A stretch of DNA of 64,000 nucleotides, taken from the NCBI RefSeq assembly GCF_000013765.1, contig NC_007954.1, positions 3,472,001-3,536,000 of the forward strand. The letters run 5' to 3'. Below are positions 9,298-18,553 of this stretch, piece by piece (positions within the stretch are counted from its first letter, which is position 1; the number at the start of each line of letters is the position of its first letter). Made by a program: the position numbers and the translations under genes. The DNA comes from Shewanella denitrificans OS217. Lineage in GTDB: Bacteria > Pseudomonadota > Gammaproteobacteria > Enterobacterales > Shewanellaceae. Below the pieces are notes generated by a model, which ran no database searches, had not been told where the DNA came from, and was given only the letters and a program-made list of their open reading frames with translations.

Positions 9298-9753
9298 CTA
9301 TTTCTTCGCCACTAAAATCATCCCAATAATTAAAAATACGGCCCCTAAGACTCGATTAACGCTGATTTCAATTTTTGGATAACCCAACCAGCCGTGTTGA
9401 TCTAAGGCTAGCGAGGCGATGACTTGGCCACAGACAATGGAAACCGCTAACACTAAGGCACCCAATTTAGGGGCTAAAAAAATCGACATGGCAACATTAA
9501 ACGCCCCCAAAAAACCGCCCAACCAGGCCCACCATGGGATTGTGGTTAAGGCATTGGGTTTAAACCAGGCGCCACCTTGAATAAAGGCAATGATGCCTAA
9601 AATTATCGTCCCGACTAAGAATGAGATAAAGGCGGCTTGGATAGGATTACTCAGCCCTAATCTTAATTGCGCATTAATCCCCGCTTGGGAGGCAAATGAA
9701 AAGCCCACCAATATGCTAAACGGCAGTAATAAATAAACGCTTAAATTACTCAA
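9298..9753 (-). CDS. YdcZ/DUF606 family membrane protein (DMT-like)
   Basis: 151 residues with five hydrophobic helices. Family landmarks are GFSFASQAGINAQLR, GAWFKPNALTTIPWWAWLGGFLGAFNVAMSIFLAPKLGA, SIVCGQVIASLALDQHGWLG and the terminal VLGAVFLIIGMILVAKK. DUF606 proteins are drug/metabolite transporter relatives with unknown substrates. The frame begins with TTG at 9753, with AAGG about 10 nt upstream; no ATG is suitably placed. The repeat-rich accessory stretch begins directly upstream of it. Confidence 0.88.
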   Translation of the reverse strand: MSNLSVYLLLPFSILVGFSFASQAGINAQLRLGLSNPIQAAFISFLVGTIILGIIAFIQGGAWFKPNALTTIPWWAWLGGFLGAFNVAMSIFLAPKLGALVLAVSIVCGQVIASLALDQHGWLGYPKIEISVNRVLGAVFLIIGMILVAKK

Positions 9754-9864
9754 TGGATGACAGCCTTAAGTTAACAGTGTGATGGACACATAATAGCCTA
9801 TGACAATGCGGTCCAGATAGAGGTCAGTTTACATGCCGCGGGCTTGGCAGTTTTGGACATAAAC

Positions 9865-10165
9865 GCGTCAGAATTTAATCATGATGCACTAACAGAAGCA
9901 TGCTGATTTTTAATCTATGTGGCAACTCCGATGCTAATCTGTCACTGACACTCTGCCATACAGGCTTGACATGGCCCATTTCTATCATAAAAAGTCTCGT
10001 CGACACGCCGACTTCTTTTGAGATCAAGAGCCATCCATGAGGGCTCGAACATCCCGTCCATGGGATGGACGGCCGTCTCGCCTTTCTCGTGGTGAAGCGT
10101 CATGGTTCACCTTGTTGACCTTAGTGTTACTGGTTGACATAAAGACTAGGTTCAGAATTTAACTA
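9865..10165 (+). repeat. Composite structured repeat, C module joined to A module
   Basis: Bases about 9865-9945 match, in inverse orientation, the C modules at 47.55-47.64 and 48.06-48.15 kb (AAACGCGTCAGAATTTAATC). The B module that normally follows is missing: just after GATGCTAAT the sequence jumps to the A head (CATACAGGCTTGACATGG, about 9959). The A body, about 10000-10130, is almost identical to that at 34025-34140. It includes CGTCCAT/ATGGACG hairpin arms and GGTGAAGCGTCATGGTTCAC. The tail has ATTTAAC at 10157-10163. This looks like a deletion derivative of the C-B-A composite. Confidence 0.8.
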
Positions 10166-10200
10166 TCAGCCCCTTCGTTACATCCTCTAACAGCCACTTG

Positions 10201-11061
10201 TTAAACCACATACTTTTGTACCAACTCTTCATTCAATACTTGATCAACTGACAGCCTTTCCAACGATGAAATATCGAATGATTTTAGGTTTTGTATATGC
10301 TTTTTTATCTCATTTGGCACTGAGTGATAATGAAGATAATAAGCATCTCCCTGCATCTTCGCCTTATGCTTCTCAAAAATTGGCATTAGCTGCCCCCAAT
10401 CGCCTAACACCATATCCTCTACTTTCTTGAACAGTTTTCTCGGGGCCAGCTCCTTTCTACCGATCAACAATATATCGACTGGAGGTATGATTGATGAGAT
10501 TGCGTCAGGCCATACACATGCAGTGACAACTCGTCCTTCATAATTCAACAGCATAATAGAAGGAACAAATACATCATCCTCAGTCTGTTCCTGAAGAGAT
10601 TCTTTGTTATTATTCCATGACCAGACATTTTCCAGTTTTTTGGTGGGGAGGCTAAAGACATCTGAATTGTCTTTCAGAATAGATTGATAAGCAAATTCAT
10701 TCCCATGAAGCCACCCACTCTTGAATTTATCTTCGTCAAAGTCTCCAGAACCCATTCCATGCTTTTGAGGGTCATCAACTTCTAAATTGAATTTTGATTT
10801 TAATTCTATGACTTCCGGCTCAGCTTCTTTGATGAAGTATGTTGGCCTGAAGTAGTTCATATTGAAAACAATAGGATAATAGCCTTCTTCGGCATCTTCC
10901 TTATCTTGGTATTCAAATACAAAATAAACGCCAGTAGCTTCGTTTTGATACCAAGCTTGTGATCCTTCGAGAGTGTAATGCTCACGACTAGTAAAGTACG
11001 CATCGAACTGTTTTTTAGAAAACTCGCCACTTTTGGGTTTTAAAAACAGATCGTAACTCAT
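10201..11061 (-). CDS. Hypothetical cytoplasmic protein, cassette-like orphan
   Basis: 286 residues beginning MSYDLFLKPKSGEFSKKQF, acidic, with no signal peptide or membrane segment. The MSYDL start recalls a loose group of short uncharacterised proteins, but I recognise no named domain. AAGGAT lies 7 nt before the ATG. Its stop TAA lies inside GTTTAAC, and 37 bp further on (minus strand) is GTTAAAT, so the 50 bp just after the gene are bounded by integron-core-like heptamers (10157-10206). Repeats flank both sides. The gene is AT-rich compared with the neighbouring M1 peptidase, which fits recent acquisition. Confidence 0.6.
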   Translation of the reverse strand: MSYDLFLKPKSGEFSKKQFDAYFTSREHYTLEGSQAWYQNEATGVYFVFEYQDKEDAEEGYYPIVFNMNYFRPTYFIKEAEPEVIELKSKFNLEVDDPQKHGMGSGDFDEDKFKSGWLHGNEFAYQSILKDNSDVFSLPTKKLENVWSWNNNKESLQEQTEDDVFVPSIMLLNYEGRVVTACVWPDAISSIIPPVDILLIGRKELAPRKLFKKVEDMVLGDWGQLMPIFEKHKAKMQGDAYYLHYHSVPNEIKKHIQNLKSFDISSLERLSVDQVLNEELVQKYVV

Positions 11062-11254
11062 AACTTATCCTTATTTTGGCTTAGCGGCTTTTACACCCAT
11101 TCTAGATTTACTTAGACGCGTAGGCTATTGATTAAATTAATACTATATATCCTAAGCACTTGAAGTAAAGCGCTTTATTTTTATACATTTAACATGCAAA
11201 CCAGACCTTATCTGTTAATCTCGTTTCTTCTCCCACTTTTAGCTATCACGGGGT

Positions 11255-11345
11255 GTGTGAGCAGCTGAGACGCTGCGTCCAAGCCCATAGGGATAAGTTG
11301 ACGACGTCACTCTAGACGTTAGTCCAATGCGCGAGATCGAAGAAC
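11255..11345 (+). repeat. Diverged B module
   Basis: GTGTGAGCAGCTGAGACGCTGC, CCCATAGGGATAAGTTGACG and GTTAGTCCAATGCGCGAGAT align with the B modules at 54361-54453 and (inverted) 47429-47521. The left arm TTGGACT is lost. It stands directly before an A module, keeping the B-A order seen elsewhere. Confidence 0.75.
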
Positions 11346-11369
11346 AAAACTGAATACACTTAGAGTACA

Positions 11370-11530
11370 GGCTTGCCATGATGCTCGATCATCGACACGC
11401 AGCAAGTCCGTCCGTGGATGCTCGACCGCCCCGTCCATGGGGCGGACGGTCGTCTCGCGAAGCATCATGGTTCACCTTTTTAACTTCTGTGTGCCTATCA
11501 AGTCACAAGATCTAGCTCGATGCCACCATT
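11370..11530 (+). repeat. A module of the structured repeat family
   Basis: Starts at ACAGGCTTGCCATGATGCT and ends near ATGGTTCACCTTTTTAAC. The end arms CATGATGCT (near 11380) and AGCATCATG (near 11465) are complementary, and the inner CCGTCC/GGACGG arms form a second hairpin. On the minus strand AAAAAGGTGAACC followed by ATG opens a short frame (MMLRETTVRPMDG). About 300 bp between this and the gene at 11841 show nothing else I can identify. Confidence 0.8.
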
Positions 11531-11840
11531 AAACACTTGAGTACAAGATTTTTAGCAGTATCTCAAATTCAGGAATAAGGAAGGAAACATACTAATTGGG
11601 TTAATATGGATTTATTCATCAGTTATCTGGGTACCATATTTTATCATTTCAGGAAAAAACCAAAAAAGTTAACAACCCCCTTTTAAACTGATTTGTTCTT
11701 TACCTTCTAGTGTTATTTTCGGATGTGTTGTTTATTCTCTTTTAGCAGGCTAGCAAGTAACTAAAACTAGACTGCTAACAGTTGGCGCGGTTTCGCTACG
11801 CTACACATATAAGTCCCTTTTTATTGAGAGTTAGTACCAA

Positions 11841-12194
11841 TTGAAATTTCGAATCATATTGTTATTTGTCACTGTATGCTTGTTTTGGACATGTGTTCAT
11901 AGGCCTGCTGGTTCATTAGATTACGAGTTAGTGTTAAAGCCATATCCCTCTTTTACTCTGGCTGTTGGTGGTGGCGAAGAGGGGAGTTATAAGAGGCGTT
12001 TGCAGCAAGGAGAATTTCCTAATTGGTTAGTTAATAACAATTATAAAACTATAGCTTATGGTAGTCTTGAATCTACAACTCAGCCTTGGGAATTCCTTCG
12101 GTGGTTTTCTTTAGCATTTGTTTTTAGTGGCTGGCTTTGTGTCATTGCTTCAGCCACCAGAAAAAGATTAAAAGCACTTAATTGGGCTTCCTGA
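11841..12194 (+). CDS. Hypothetical small membrane protein
   Basis: 117 residues from TTG at 11841 (KFRIILLFVTVCLFWTCV), with GAGAG about 10 nt upstream. There is one N-terminal hydrophobic helix (about 4-18), a polar middle (EEGSYKRRLQQGEFPNWLVNNNYKTIAYGS) and a second helix near the C-terminus (WFSLAFVFSGWLCVIASA, about 88-105), then a basic tail. This suggests a two-pass protein with a roughly 65-residue external loop. No family was recognised. It sits alone in the repeat-rich stretch and resembles a cassette gene. The start codon is uncertain. Confidence 0.5.
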   Translation: MKFRIILLFVTVCLFWTCVHRPAGSLDYELVLKPYPSFTLAVGGGEEGSYKRRLQQGEFPNWLVNNNYKTIAYGSLESTTQPWEFLRWFSLAFVFSGWLCVIASATRKRLKALNWAS

Positions 12195-12285
12195 GGCGTC
12201 TAACCCTCCCCCTGAAGAAAACTATAACTCATTAGTTAAACTAACTGGAAAGATCAGACTAACTGGCTCGATACAGCCAGAATGG

Positions 12286-12311
12286 ATCAAGAGTCATCCA
12301 TGACTCTTGAT
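12286..12311. terminator. Inverted repeat, probable terminator after the small membrane protein gene
   Basis: ATCAAGAGTCA (12286-12296) pairs with TGACTCTTGAT (12301-12311) over TCCA. There is no T-run, so termination is only likely. The rest of 12195-12455 shows a short duplication TTAGACTA and no gene. Confidence 0.5.
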
Positions 12312-12455
12312 TAGACTATTAGACTATTACCCTGCTATAGCCGCACTCTTACATCGCAATGACTTCGCGATTACTGCCCTACAATTACACTGTAAAAGCA
12401 TTACACCGCAACAGCCTTACCCCCACAGCGGCATAACTCCCACGGCATCATAGCT

Positions 12456-13826
12456 TTAAGCAGCTGATGGCTTCCAAGCCCCTAAGGTGAGGCTGACGGT
12501 TTGACCGCTACCCACATTCCCTGGGGTTTTCGAGGGCACATTTTGACTGCTAGGCCAACTTTGGGTTGGGATCCCCAAGGTGCTTGAGCCCACATTAGGG
12601 TTTTCGTCTAGGCTAAACCCGTAAGCCATAGCAAAGGTTCCAGCAGTATTTTTGCCGAAGATATTCATGGCTTCAGTCTTGTCTTTCCCGCTGGCCGTTG
12701 CCACTGCAACTGGGATGGTCGCGCAATGGAAAAACTTGGCGTAGACGTCGTAAAGGCTCTTGGCGTTATTGTAACTATTAGGATGATCTGTGTACCAGTT
12801 ATCTGTGTTGGTCCACGCATCCGAAGTGTAGTGTTCTTTGATTACAGCCTTACTATCAACCACGCCGTCTAGTACTACGCCTCGAGAGAAAGCTTCAAAT
12901 ATCGCCGCCTCAATCTGACCGAAGGCCTGGTATTCAAGCACGGATTCATTGCTATTCTGTGCCCGTACCGCTTGAAAGAAAGGTTTATCCCCCTCGAAAT
13001 CCGCTTTAGGAATCGTGATAGAAAGCCCATTAGGGCCACTCAGCGTAAACTGAGTGCCGTCACTGCTGCCAGAATAAGTGCCCACAGTTGCACCATTTAA
13101 ATAGAAATTGATTTGATTGCCCTTGCTAAAAAGCGCCTCCGTGGTCTTGCTCCAGTAACCGCTTAAACCTGAAGCACTGGGATATATGGCCAGCCAATCT
13201 TTGGGGGACACTATGGCGGAGAATTGCGCCTCAATTAATTCTGGATAGCCCTCGCCAGTGGGGCTTGTGAACAACAATTGCTCAAACGCGGCGCCATTGG
13301 GGTCTGCTTGAGTAAAAGACGCGAAGGTGGCGGCTAATGTTGAACGCGGTACCATAGCGCCGTAGACAGAGGCATCACCAGAGACACTAAAGGAGAGGTT
13401 AATGCCGAAGGCATCCACCGCCGAAACGTCATACTGGGCATTGGGGCCAAATTCAAAGATGTCGTATGGCCCTGGAGGGCAAACCCCAGGCGCCGCGTTA
13501 AAGGGATAGGCGGTATAGCCGTTTAAGGGGTAGTCAGCTGGAGTGGTACTCGCCTTAGTGACAGTGAACACCAAGCGATTGTTACCTGAGTTAGTCACAT
13601 CCGGCACCTTGACGGTAAGACCTGCATTGATGTCGATAAACTGGGCTTGAGTGGTTGTGGTCGCAGCGGCAAAACTTCCGTCTGGCTGGAGGATATAGAA
13701 GCCGGTCGCATCCCCTGCTTGCTGCATAAAACCCGCAACCCAAACCGTGTATTTGCTGCTATCAAGACCTGACTGATTAGCTATGATGATATCGTTGAGT
13801 GTTTGCAGTGTCGTAGAGTGACTCAT
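12456..13826 (-). CDS. Putative GH64-like beta-1,3-glucanase-fold protein
   Basis: I set the start at ATG 13826 (MSHSTTLQTLNDIIIANQSG), with AAGGAT 6 nt upstream, giving 456 residues; an upstream ATG at 13946 adds 40 unlikely residues. The protein is rich in beta structure, Ser, Thr and Asn, with segments reminiscent of the glycoside hydrolase 64/thaumatin-like fold: GPYDIFEFGPNAQYDVSAVDAFGINLSF, FASFTQADPNGAAFEQLLF, FYLNGATVGTYSG and QSWPSSQNVP. I see no signal peptide at either start, which is odd for a glucanase. It is divergent from a membrane-bound transcription regulator, a typical regulator-target arrangement. The family call is tentative. Confidence 0.45.
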   Translation of the reverse strand: MSHSTTLQTLNDIIIANQSGLDSSKYTVWVAGFMQQAGDATGFYILQPDGSFAAATTTTQAQFIDINAGLTVKVPDVTNSGNNRLVFTVTKASTTPADYPLNGYTAYPFNAAPGVCPPGPYDIFEFGPNAQYDVSAVDAFGINLSFSVSGDASVYGAMVPRSTLAATFASFTQADPNGAAFEQLLFTSPTGEGYPELIEAQFSAIVSPKDWLAIYPSASGLSGYWSKTTEALFSKGNQINFYLNGATVGTYSGSSDGTQFTLSGPNGLSITIPKADFEGDKPFFQAVRAQNSNESVLEYQAFGQIEAAIFEAFSRGVVLDGVVDSKAVIKEHYTSDAWTNTDNWYTDHPNSYNNAKSLYDVYAKFFHCATIPVAVATASGKDKTEAMNIFGKNTAGTFAMAYGFSLDENPNVGSSTLGIPTQSWPSSQNVPSKTPGNVGSGQTVSLTLGAWKPSAA

Positions 13827-14347
13827 TATTTTATCCTTTAAAATATAGTGTTTAGTCTGTCTGGGTGAGCGCTTCATCAAACCCAAAGCTCTCACTGGAT
13901 TTAGCCAAGAGCGCCAAGAGTGCCAAGACCGCCAAGGTAAGCTCATGTTAATGCAGAGAATTAGTGCTGATGTATGCTAAAGAATTTGGCTTTAAAATTG
14001 CGATGACTTAACTAAGTTGTAAACTGTGACTCAGTTGCAACAAACAGCTCAGCAGCCATTCAATGGCCCATCGCATTCATATTCCATGAAAAAGTGTCAA
14101 TGTCAGATCCCTCTATATTCTTCACCATTAGAGAGTGTCATAAATAAAGAAAAGCGAGTATTACAGCTCATTACACTTAGATAGCTCCCTCGGTAACTGA
14201 ACCCATGAACGATTCTGAATCGCCCAACCACTCACCTCAACTCTCAACTGTCGCATCCTCTGTAGGATGAGTACTCACTGTTTTTATTGTTACCAATACG
14301 TTAAGATGAAAACCAATAATTAGACCGATAAACTCGCTGAACAAACA

Positions 14348-16162
14348 ATGAATTATAGATTTAACGAATTTGAATTTGACAGTGAGAGCTTGCTGCTGAC
14401 GAAAAGTGGCCTTACCTTGGCAATCCGTCACAACGAAGCTAAGGTCTTAGCGCTATTGCTTGAGCGCGCCGACAAGGTGTTAAGCAAAGACGATATTTTG
14501 TCTCATGTTTGGCAAAATAGACCTGTGTCAGAACAAGCGGTTTTTCAAAATATCAGCCACTTGAGAAGTATCTTAGGTAACCAAGCCATCAAAACCTTTC
14601 CAAAACGGGGTTATCAATGGCAACTTGAAACCGTGCGTGTTACCCCAGACTCCCAGTCCTCAACAATCCCAGTGCGAACTCAATATCAACCTCTACCAGT
14701 GCCGAGTCACAATAAACGCCCCCGATGGTTATATTTCGCCTTGGCGAGCATGCTTATGGTTAGCGTCCTCGCCTTCTATCTCCCCTGGCCGGACCAACAA
14801 GAAAATACTCATTCAAGGATTAGCATCGCCTACATCCCAATGACTCAGCTCAATGGTACTGAAAAGCTTTCGCTGGATGATGATACAGATTTTGATTTCA
14901 CGACCTTAACTCAACTGGACGCGGCCCATTTTGAAACCTCAGCAGATCTTGAGTATCCCGCACTGGCAGGGACTCATCCATTCGTATTAACAGGTCAAAT
15001 CCGCACTCATAACCAGAGCTACTATTTGGATTTCCTGCTGAAAGGTCCATTTGCAGATTGGCAAGGACAACTGACCAGCGCATCGGAGCAGGATCTACTC
15101 CAGCAGCTTAAGCAGCATTTAAATCAGCCTGTTATCTATGATTTGCTGAGCCAGCCTCAAGCCCCCGAACTCAAACAAGCCAACTTGTCCATCGCCCACC
15201 AGCAAGCGCCTGAGGATCTGATAATTCTTGGCCAACTGATCTCGGTTTATATCCAAATGGATGAGCTAGATAAGGCCATGGTCATGGCTGAAAAATTAGC
15301 AGTCTTAGGGAAGCGCCAACACCAGCCTCAACAATTGGGAAATGGGCTGCTTTACCAGAGCGAAATTTTAACCGCTAAATCCTTGTTTGAGCTAAGCGCG
15401 CAAAAACTGGCGCTAGCCATTGAGCATTTTGAAACCATAGCGGATTTAAAGCGTCAGGCTGATGCCTGGAATGCCCAATCATGGTTAGATCATCAAAATC
15501 ATGATTACCCAGCAGTTAAAGCCAGTTTACTTAAGTCTGCTCAACTGGCTTTAACTGCCAAGGATAAGGCGCGGGAATTACATGCATTGACTTACCTGTC
15601 GATAATGGCCAGTAAACATAAGCAAGAGCAGGATAAATATCTTTACTTACAGCAAGCTGAAGATAAAATGAAAGCTTATCAACTCCCCAGTTACCATTTT
15701 GCTAAGATCCCTTTTCATTACGCTATCTTTGCCAGTAATGCCGCGGCGAAAGAGCCACATTTAAAGCAAGTGCTGGAGTTTACCGCCCTCACACCGGATC
15801 ACTGGGTTGCTCAATCAAGCCGTAAGCAGTTAATACACTATTACCTGAAACACCGTAGGCTAATGCAAGCACAAGCGTTAGTTGAAAACCTAGCAACAGA
15901 TAATGCCCACAACTCTTATCTTAAAGCCCTATTGGCCCAAGCTCAGCAGCAAAGCCCTTCAATGCTAGAACATGCCAAACGCGCATTTGAGCAAGCACGG
16001 CTAGCCGGTGAGCGCCTGCTTAGTTTGGATGCCGCACTACTCTTGTGCACCACCCAAAATCCGCAGGTCAATTATGATTTTTATTCCCAATACATAGATG
16101 AGAATGCAACCTCCTATTGGCGGGAAATCAATGAATTAAGCCTGGTGGCACTTAAACTTTAA
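14348..16162 (+). CDS. ToxR/CadC-like membrane-bound winged-helix regulator
   Basis: 604 residues. Residues 1-about 95 form an OmpR-type winged helix (FNEFEFDSESLLLTKSGLTL, VLALLLERADKVLSKDDILSHVW, SEQAVFQNISHLRSILG, IKTFPKRGYQWQ). There is no receiver domain. A Pro-rich linker leads to one transmembrane helix (about 127-146, WLYFALASMLMVSVLAFYL). The remaining 450 residues are periplasmic and largely helical, with TPR-like character (ISVYIQMDELDKAMVMAEKL, LARELHALTYLSI). By analogy with CadC/ToxR it would sense a periplasmic signal and control genes from the membrane. The divergent GH64-like gene is the obvious candidate target; about 520 bp separate the two starts. Confidence 0.85.
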   Translation: MNYRFNEFEFDSESLLLTKSGLTLAIRHNEAKVLALLLERADKVLSKDDILSHVWQNRPVSEQAVFQNISHLRSILGNQAIKTFPKRGYQWQLETVRVTPDSQSSTIPVRTQYQPLPVPSHNKRPRWLYFALASMLMVSVLAFYLPWPDQQENTHSRISIAYIPMTQLNGTEKLSLDDDTDFDFTTLTQLDAAHFETSADLEYPALAGTHPFVLTGQIRTHNQSYYLDFLLKGPFADWQGQLTSASEQDLLQQLKQHLNQPVIYDLLSQPQAPELKQANLSIAHQQAPEDLIILGQLISVYIQMDELDKAMVMAEKLAVLGKRQHQPQQLGNGLLYQSEILTAKSLFELSAQKLALAIEHFETIADLKRQADAWNAQSWLDHQNHDYPAVKASLLKSAQLALTAKDKARELHALTYLSIMASKHKQEQDKYLYLQQAEDKMKAYQLPSYHFAKIPFHYAIFASNAAAKEPHLKQVLEFTALTPDHWVAQSSRKQLIHYYLKHRRLMQAQALVENLATDNAHNSYLKALLAQAQQQSPSMLEHAKRAFEQARLAGERLLSLDAALLLCTTQNPQVNYDFYSQYIDENATSYWREINELSLVALKL

Positions 16163-16183
16163 TCCTTAACCTTTCTTTGAATA

Positions 16184-16216
16184 AAATAAAAGGCAGCCCT
16201 ATGGCTGCCATTTATT
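16184..16216. terminator. Bidirectional terminator between convergent genes
   Basis: GGCAGCC (16192-16198) pairs with GGCTGCC (16203-16209), flanked by AAATAAAA and TTTATTTT, which extend the stem. Confidence 0.85.
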
Positions 16217-16243
16217 TTCGTTTTATCCTCGGCGCTAAAGCGG

Positions 16244-17899
16244 TTAACCTGGCTTAAGAGCTAGCCAATTTAATTTCCAGTTATTATCGAGTGATTTGAG
16301 CATCACAGTATGCTTACCTTTTTTCAGGTACAGACTCGCCCCTTGTTGTGTTTGCCATTCATGATACCCCCCCGTGTTGCTAACAAGATTAACGCCTAGG
16401 TTTTCATCATTGCTATAGAGCTCAAAACCTTTAGTGTCCCGCGGCGATGCCACTCGGTATTCCAGCGTATAACGCCCCGCCTTAGTGACATCAATTTGAT
16501 AGGTCAACAGGGCTTTATCGGCGATACCGCCGGCGCCAGAGAAGTTATAGCCGCCATCAACATCGGATGTTTGACCTAGGGCGCTGCCCGTGTAATCGGC
16601 GGCCCACTGCGCTTCGACTCGTCCAGGTATACTCACCCAAGCAGCTTGAGTAGATACAGCTTCACTGTAGCGGCTTTGCATATGACGTCTTACCGCCACC
16701 ACGGTATAGTCGTATTTTATCGGCTCTACATGGGTGTCGGTAAACTGGGTTTGGGTTAAGTTTGTCGCCAGCAATTTAACCATGCCACCTGAAATACTAT
16801 TGCGATATACACGATAACTTTCAACATCATCCTGCAGACTCTTATCCCAGCTTAATATCACTGTGCCTTGGTCTTGCTGAATTTTAAGGTTAGTCACAGG
16901 ATCTGGGACTGTTGGCTCTAACGCGCGGCGCTTGTGCTCTTGGGTTTGAGCGAAGTTTAACTCAGCCAAAAATGCCTGACTCGCCTTTGGCAAGCTAGAG
17001 GCTTCGCCATCCATGGCAACCCTAAAGCCATCTACGCCACCTGAGAAGTCAGTAGGGATACTGCCCCGCTGAGCTATGGGCCAATGACTCCAATGCCAAC
17101 TGCTGCCACGGGTAGCACGGGTTTCGCAGCCGCCACTTACGTGGGCTGAGCCATCATTGCTTGCATTGTTATAATCTTCTGATACGCAATCTGCCAGCAT
17201 TTCTAGCACATTACTTACCATGTCATGAACACCGAAGGGATTAGGCTTATACATGCCCACTATGCTGGCATAACCTGAATGATCGGCGCAGTTGGCAATC
17301 TTTCCTGTCCAATTGTAGTAACTGGTATTGCCGTCTCGTTGCAAAATATTTTCGCCGCTCAGATCGCCAACATTCTCATAATCACACACTCGGCTTTGCT
17401 CGGCGTCATCCTCAAAATAGTAATCCCCTGTGGTGCCCGCTCTCGCGGCATACTCCCACTCGGCTTCTGTCGGCAGGCGATAAGGTTTGCCCGTCTCCTT
17501 AGCGAGCCACTTAACATAGGCATCGGCGGCGTTCCAGTTGATGCACACCACAGGTTGAAACTCACTGGTGTTGAGTGCATTTGTTTCCCAATTTCCTTTA
17601 GATGCGGGTTGAAACCAGCCATTTAATTCATGGCGGCATTCTAGTGGAACAGGATAGTTTGTCGCTTCAACAAAGCGCCTAAACTCGTTCACTGTGACTT
17701 CGTATTTACCCAGACTAAATTGGCTGATAGTGACGTTATGAACCGGCTGAGTGTTAGCCTGTGCCATCGAGCCCATAGAAAAACTGCCCGCGGGAATGGT
17801 AACTAGAATAGGCTCTATGGGATCAATAATCCCACCGGCATGAAGCTGATAGCTAGTGCTTGATAATAATAGGCTGACGAAAAGTTTAGTAAGTTTCAT
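16244..17899 (-). CDS. Exported FGE-sulfatase-fold protein with FnIII and CBM6-like domains
   Basis: 551 residues with a cleavable signal peptide (KLFVSLLLSSTSYQLHAGG). Residues about 30-290 are the formylglycine-generating-enzyme fold: IPAGSFSMGS, LGKYEVTVNEFRRFVEATNYPV, NWNAADAYVKWLAKETGKPYRLPTEAEWEYAARAG, NPFGVHDMVSNVLEML and GGVDGFRVAMDGE. The RGSSWHWSH segment has no Cys where true FGEs carry the active-site Cys, so oxidase activity is unlikely. Residues about 325-415 are a fibronectin-III-like domain (DPVTNLKIQQDQGTVILSWD). Residues 420-551 resemble CBM6 (AGRYTLEYRVASP, NWKLNWLALKPG). This suggests a secreted carbohydrate-binding protein. AAGGAAG precedes the ATG. Confidence 0.85.
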   Translation of the reverse strand: MKLTKLFVSLLLSSTSYQLHAGGIIDPIEPILVTIPAGSFSMGSMAQANTQPVHNVTISQFSLGKYEVTVNEFRRFVEATNYPVPLECRHELNGWFQPASKGNWETNALNTSEFQPVVCINWNAADAYVKWLAKETGKPYRLPTEAEWEYAARAGTTGDYYFEDDAEQSRVCDYENVGDLSGENILQRDGNTSYYNWTGKIANCADHSGYASIVGMYKPNPFGVHDMVSNVLEMLADCVSEDYNNASNDGSAHVSGGCETRATRGSSWHWSHWPIAQRGSIPTDFSGGVDGFRVAMDGEASSLPKASQAFLAELNFAQTQEHKRRALEPTVPDPVTNLKIQQDQGTVILSWDKSLQDDVESYRVYRNSISGGMVKLLATNLTQTQFTDTHVEPIKYDYTVVAVRRHMQSRYSEAVSTQAAWVSIPGRVEAQWAADYTGSALGQTSDVDGGYNFSGAGGIADKALLTYQIDVTKAGRYTLEYRVASPRDTKGFELYSNDENLGVNLVSNTGGYHEWQTQQGASLYLKKGKHTVMLKSLDNNWKLNWLALKPG

Positions 17900-18029
17900 G
17901 GCGCTTCCTTGTTGTTATTGAAGCGCTAGGGTGAAATTTTCGATAAAAAAAATCTTATCAAAAACCTTATCAAGGCAAGAAAATAGAAAAATCCTAACTT
18001 TTATTTCCTAAAGGCCAATCAAAAAAACA

Positions 18030-18057
18030 AAAAACCAAGCCTCTCGGCTTGGTTTTT
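18030..18057 (-). terminator. Intrinsic terminator after the DUF3718 gene
   Basis: AAAAACCAAGCC (18030-18041) pairs with GGCTTGGTTTTT (18046-18057) over TCTC. It ends the minus-strand unit that starts at 18476. Confidence 0.88.
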
Positions 18058-18089
18058 ATCATTAAATAGCTTGCTTAGTGTTAGAGACT

Positions 18090-18476
18090 CTAGTTGCCTA
18101 GCCTCTCCTTAACTGCAGCTGTGATTGGGCTGGCGCTATGACCATTGGCATTTGCCCAGTCTAGAATAGCTTTACCATCAGCTTCGACAACACTTAATTC
18201 ATCTGAACCTAAGCGCTTAGCAACGAACTCCCCTACATCGTTGGCATTAGCAACATAAGCGGTTCTTAGGAGACTAATCCCATCGCAAGAAATACCTGTA
18301 TAAATATTGCGCAGCTTTACGCGACTCTCTTTCAATTTCTTACGCAATCTATTCTTATCGTCAGATTTAACGTAATCACAAATATTAGCGACTAATTGAT
18401 CCGCATTTGCATGAACTGGGGCTGACACTGAAGATGCTGCGATCACGGCGGCGATCGCTATTGGCACTAAACGCAT
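18090..18476 (-). CDS. DUF3718 family periplasmic protein
   Basis: 128 residues. MRLVPIAIAAVIAASSVSAPVHA is a cleavable Sec signal. The mature part (ADQLVANICDYVKSDDKNRLRKKLKESRVKLRNIY, then GISCDGISLLRTAYVANANDVGEFVAKRLG) has two Cys that may form a disulphide and matches the DUF3718 family found in Shewanella and Vibrio. The function is unknown. It lies 78 bp beyond folA on the complementary strand with its own terminator. Confidence 0.78.
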   Translation of the reverse strand: MRLVPIAIAAVIAASSVSAPVHANADQLVANICDYVKSDDKNRLRKKLKESRVKLRNIYTGISCDGISLLRTAYVANANDVGEFVAKRLGSDELSVVEADGKAILDWANANGHSASPITAAVKERLGN

Positions 18477-18553
18477 CTGACACTCCTTTATTATTCGGTG
18501 TTATTAAGAATATGTGATACAAATTCTTGCTCAAGGGTAAAAAGCACACTAAT

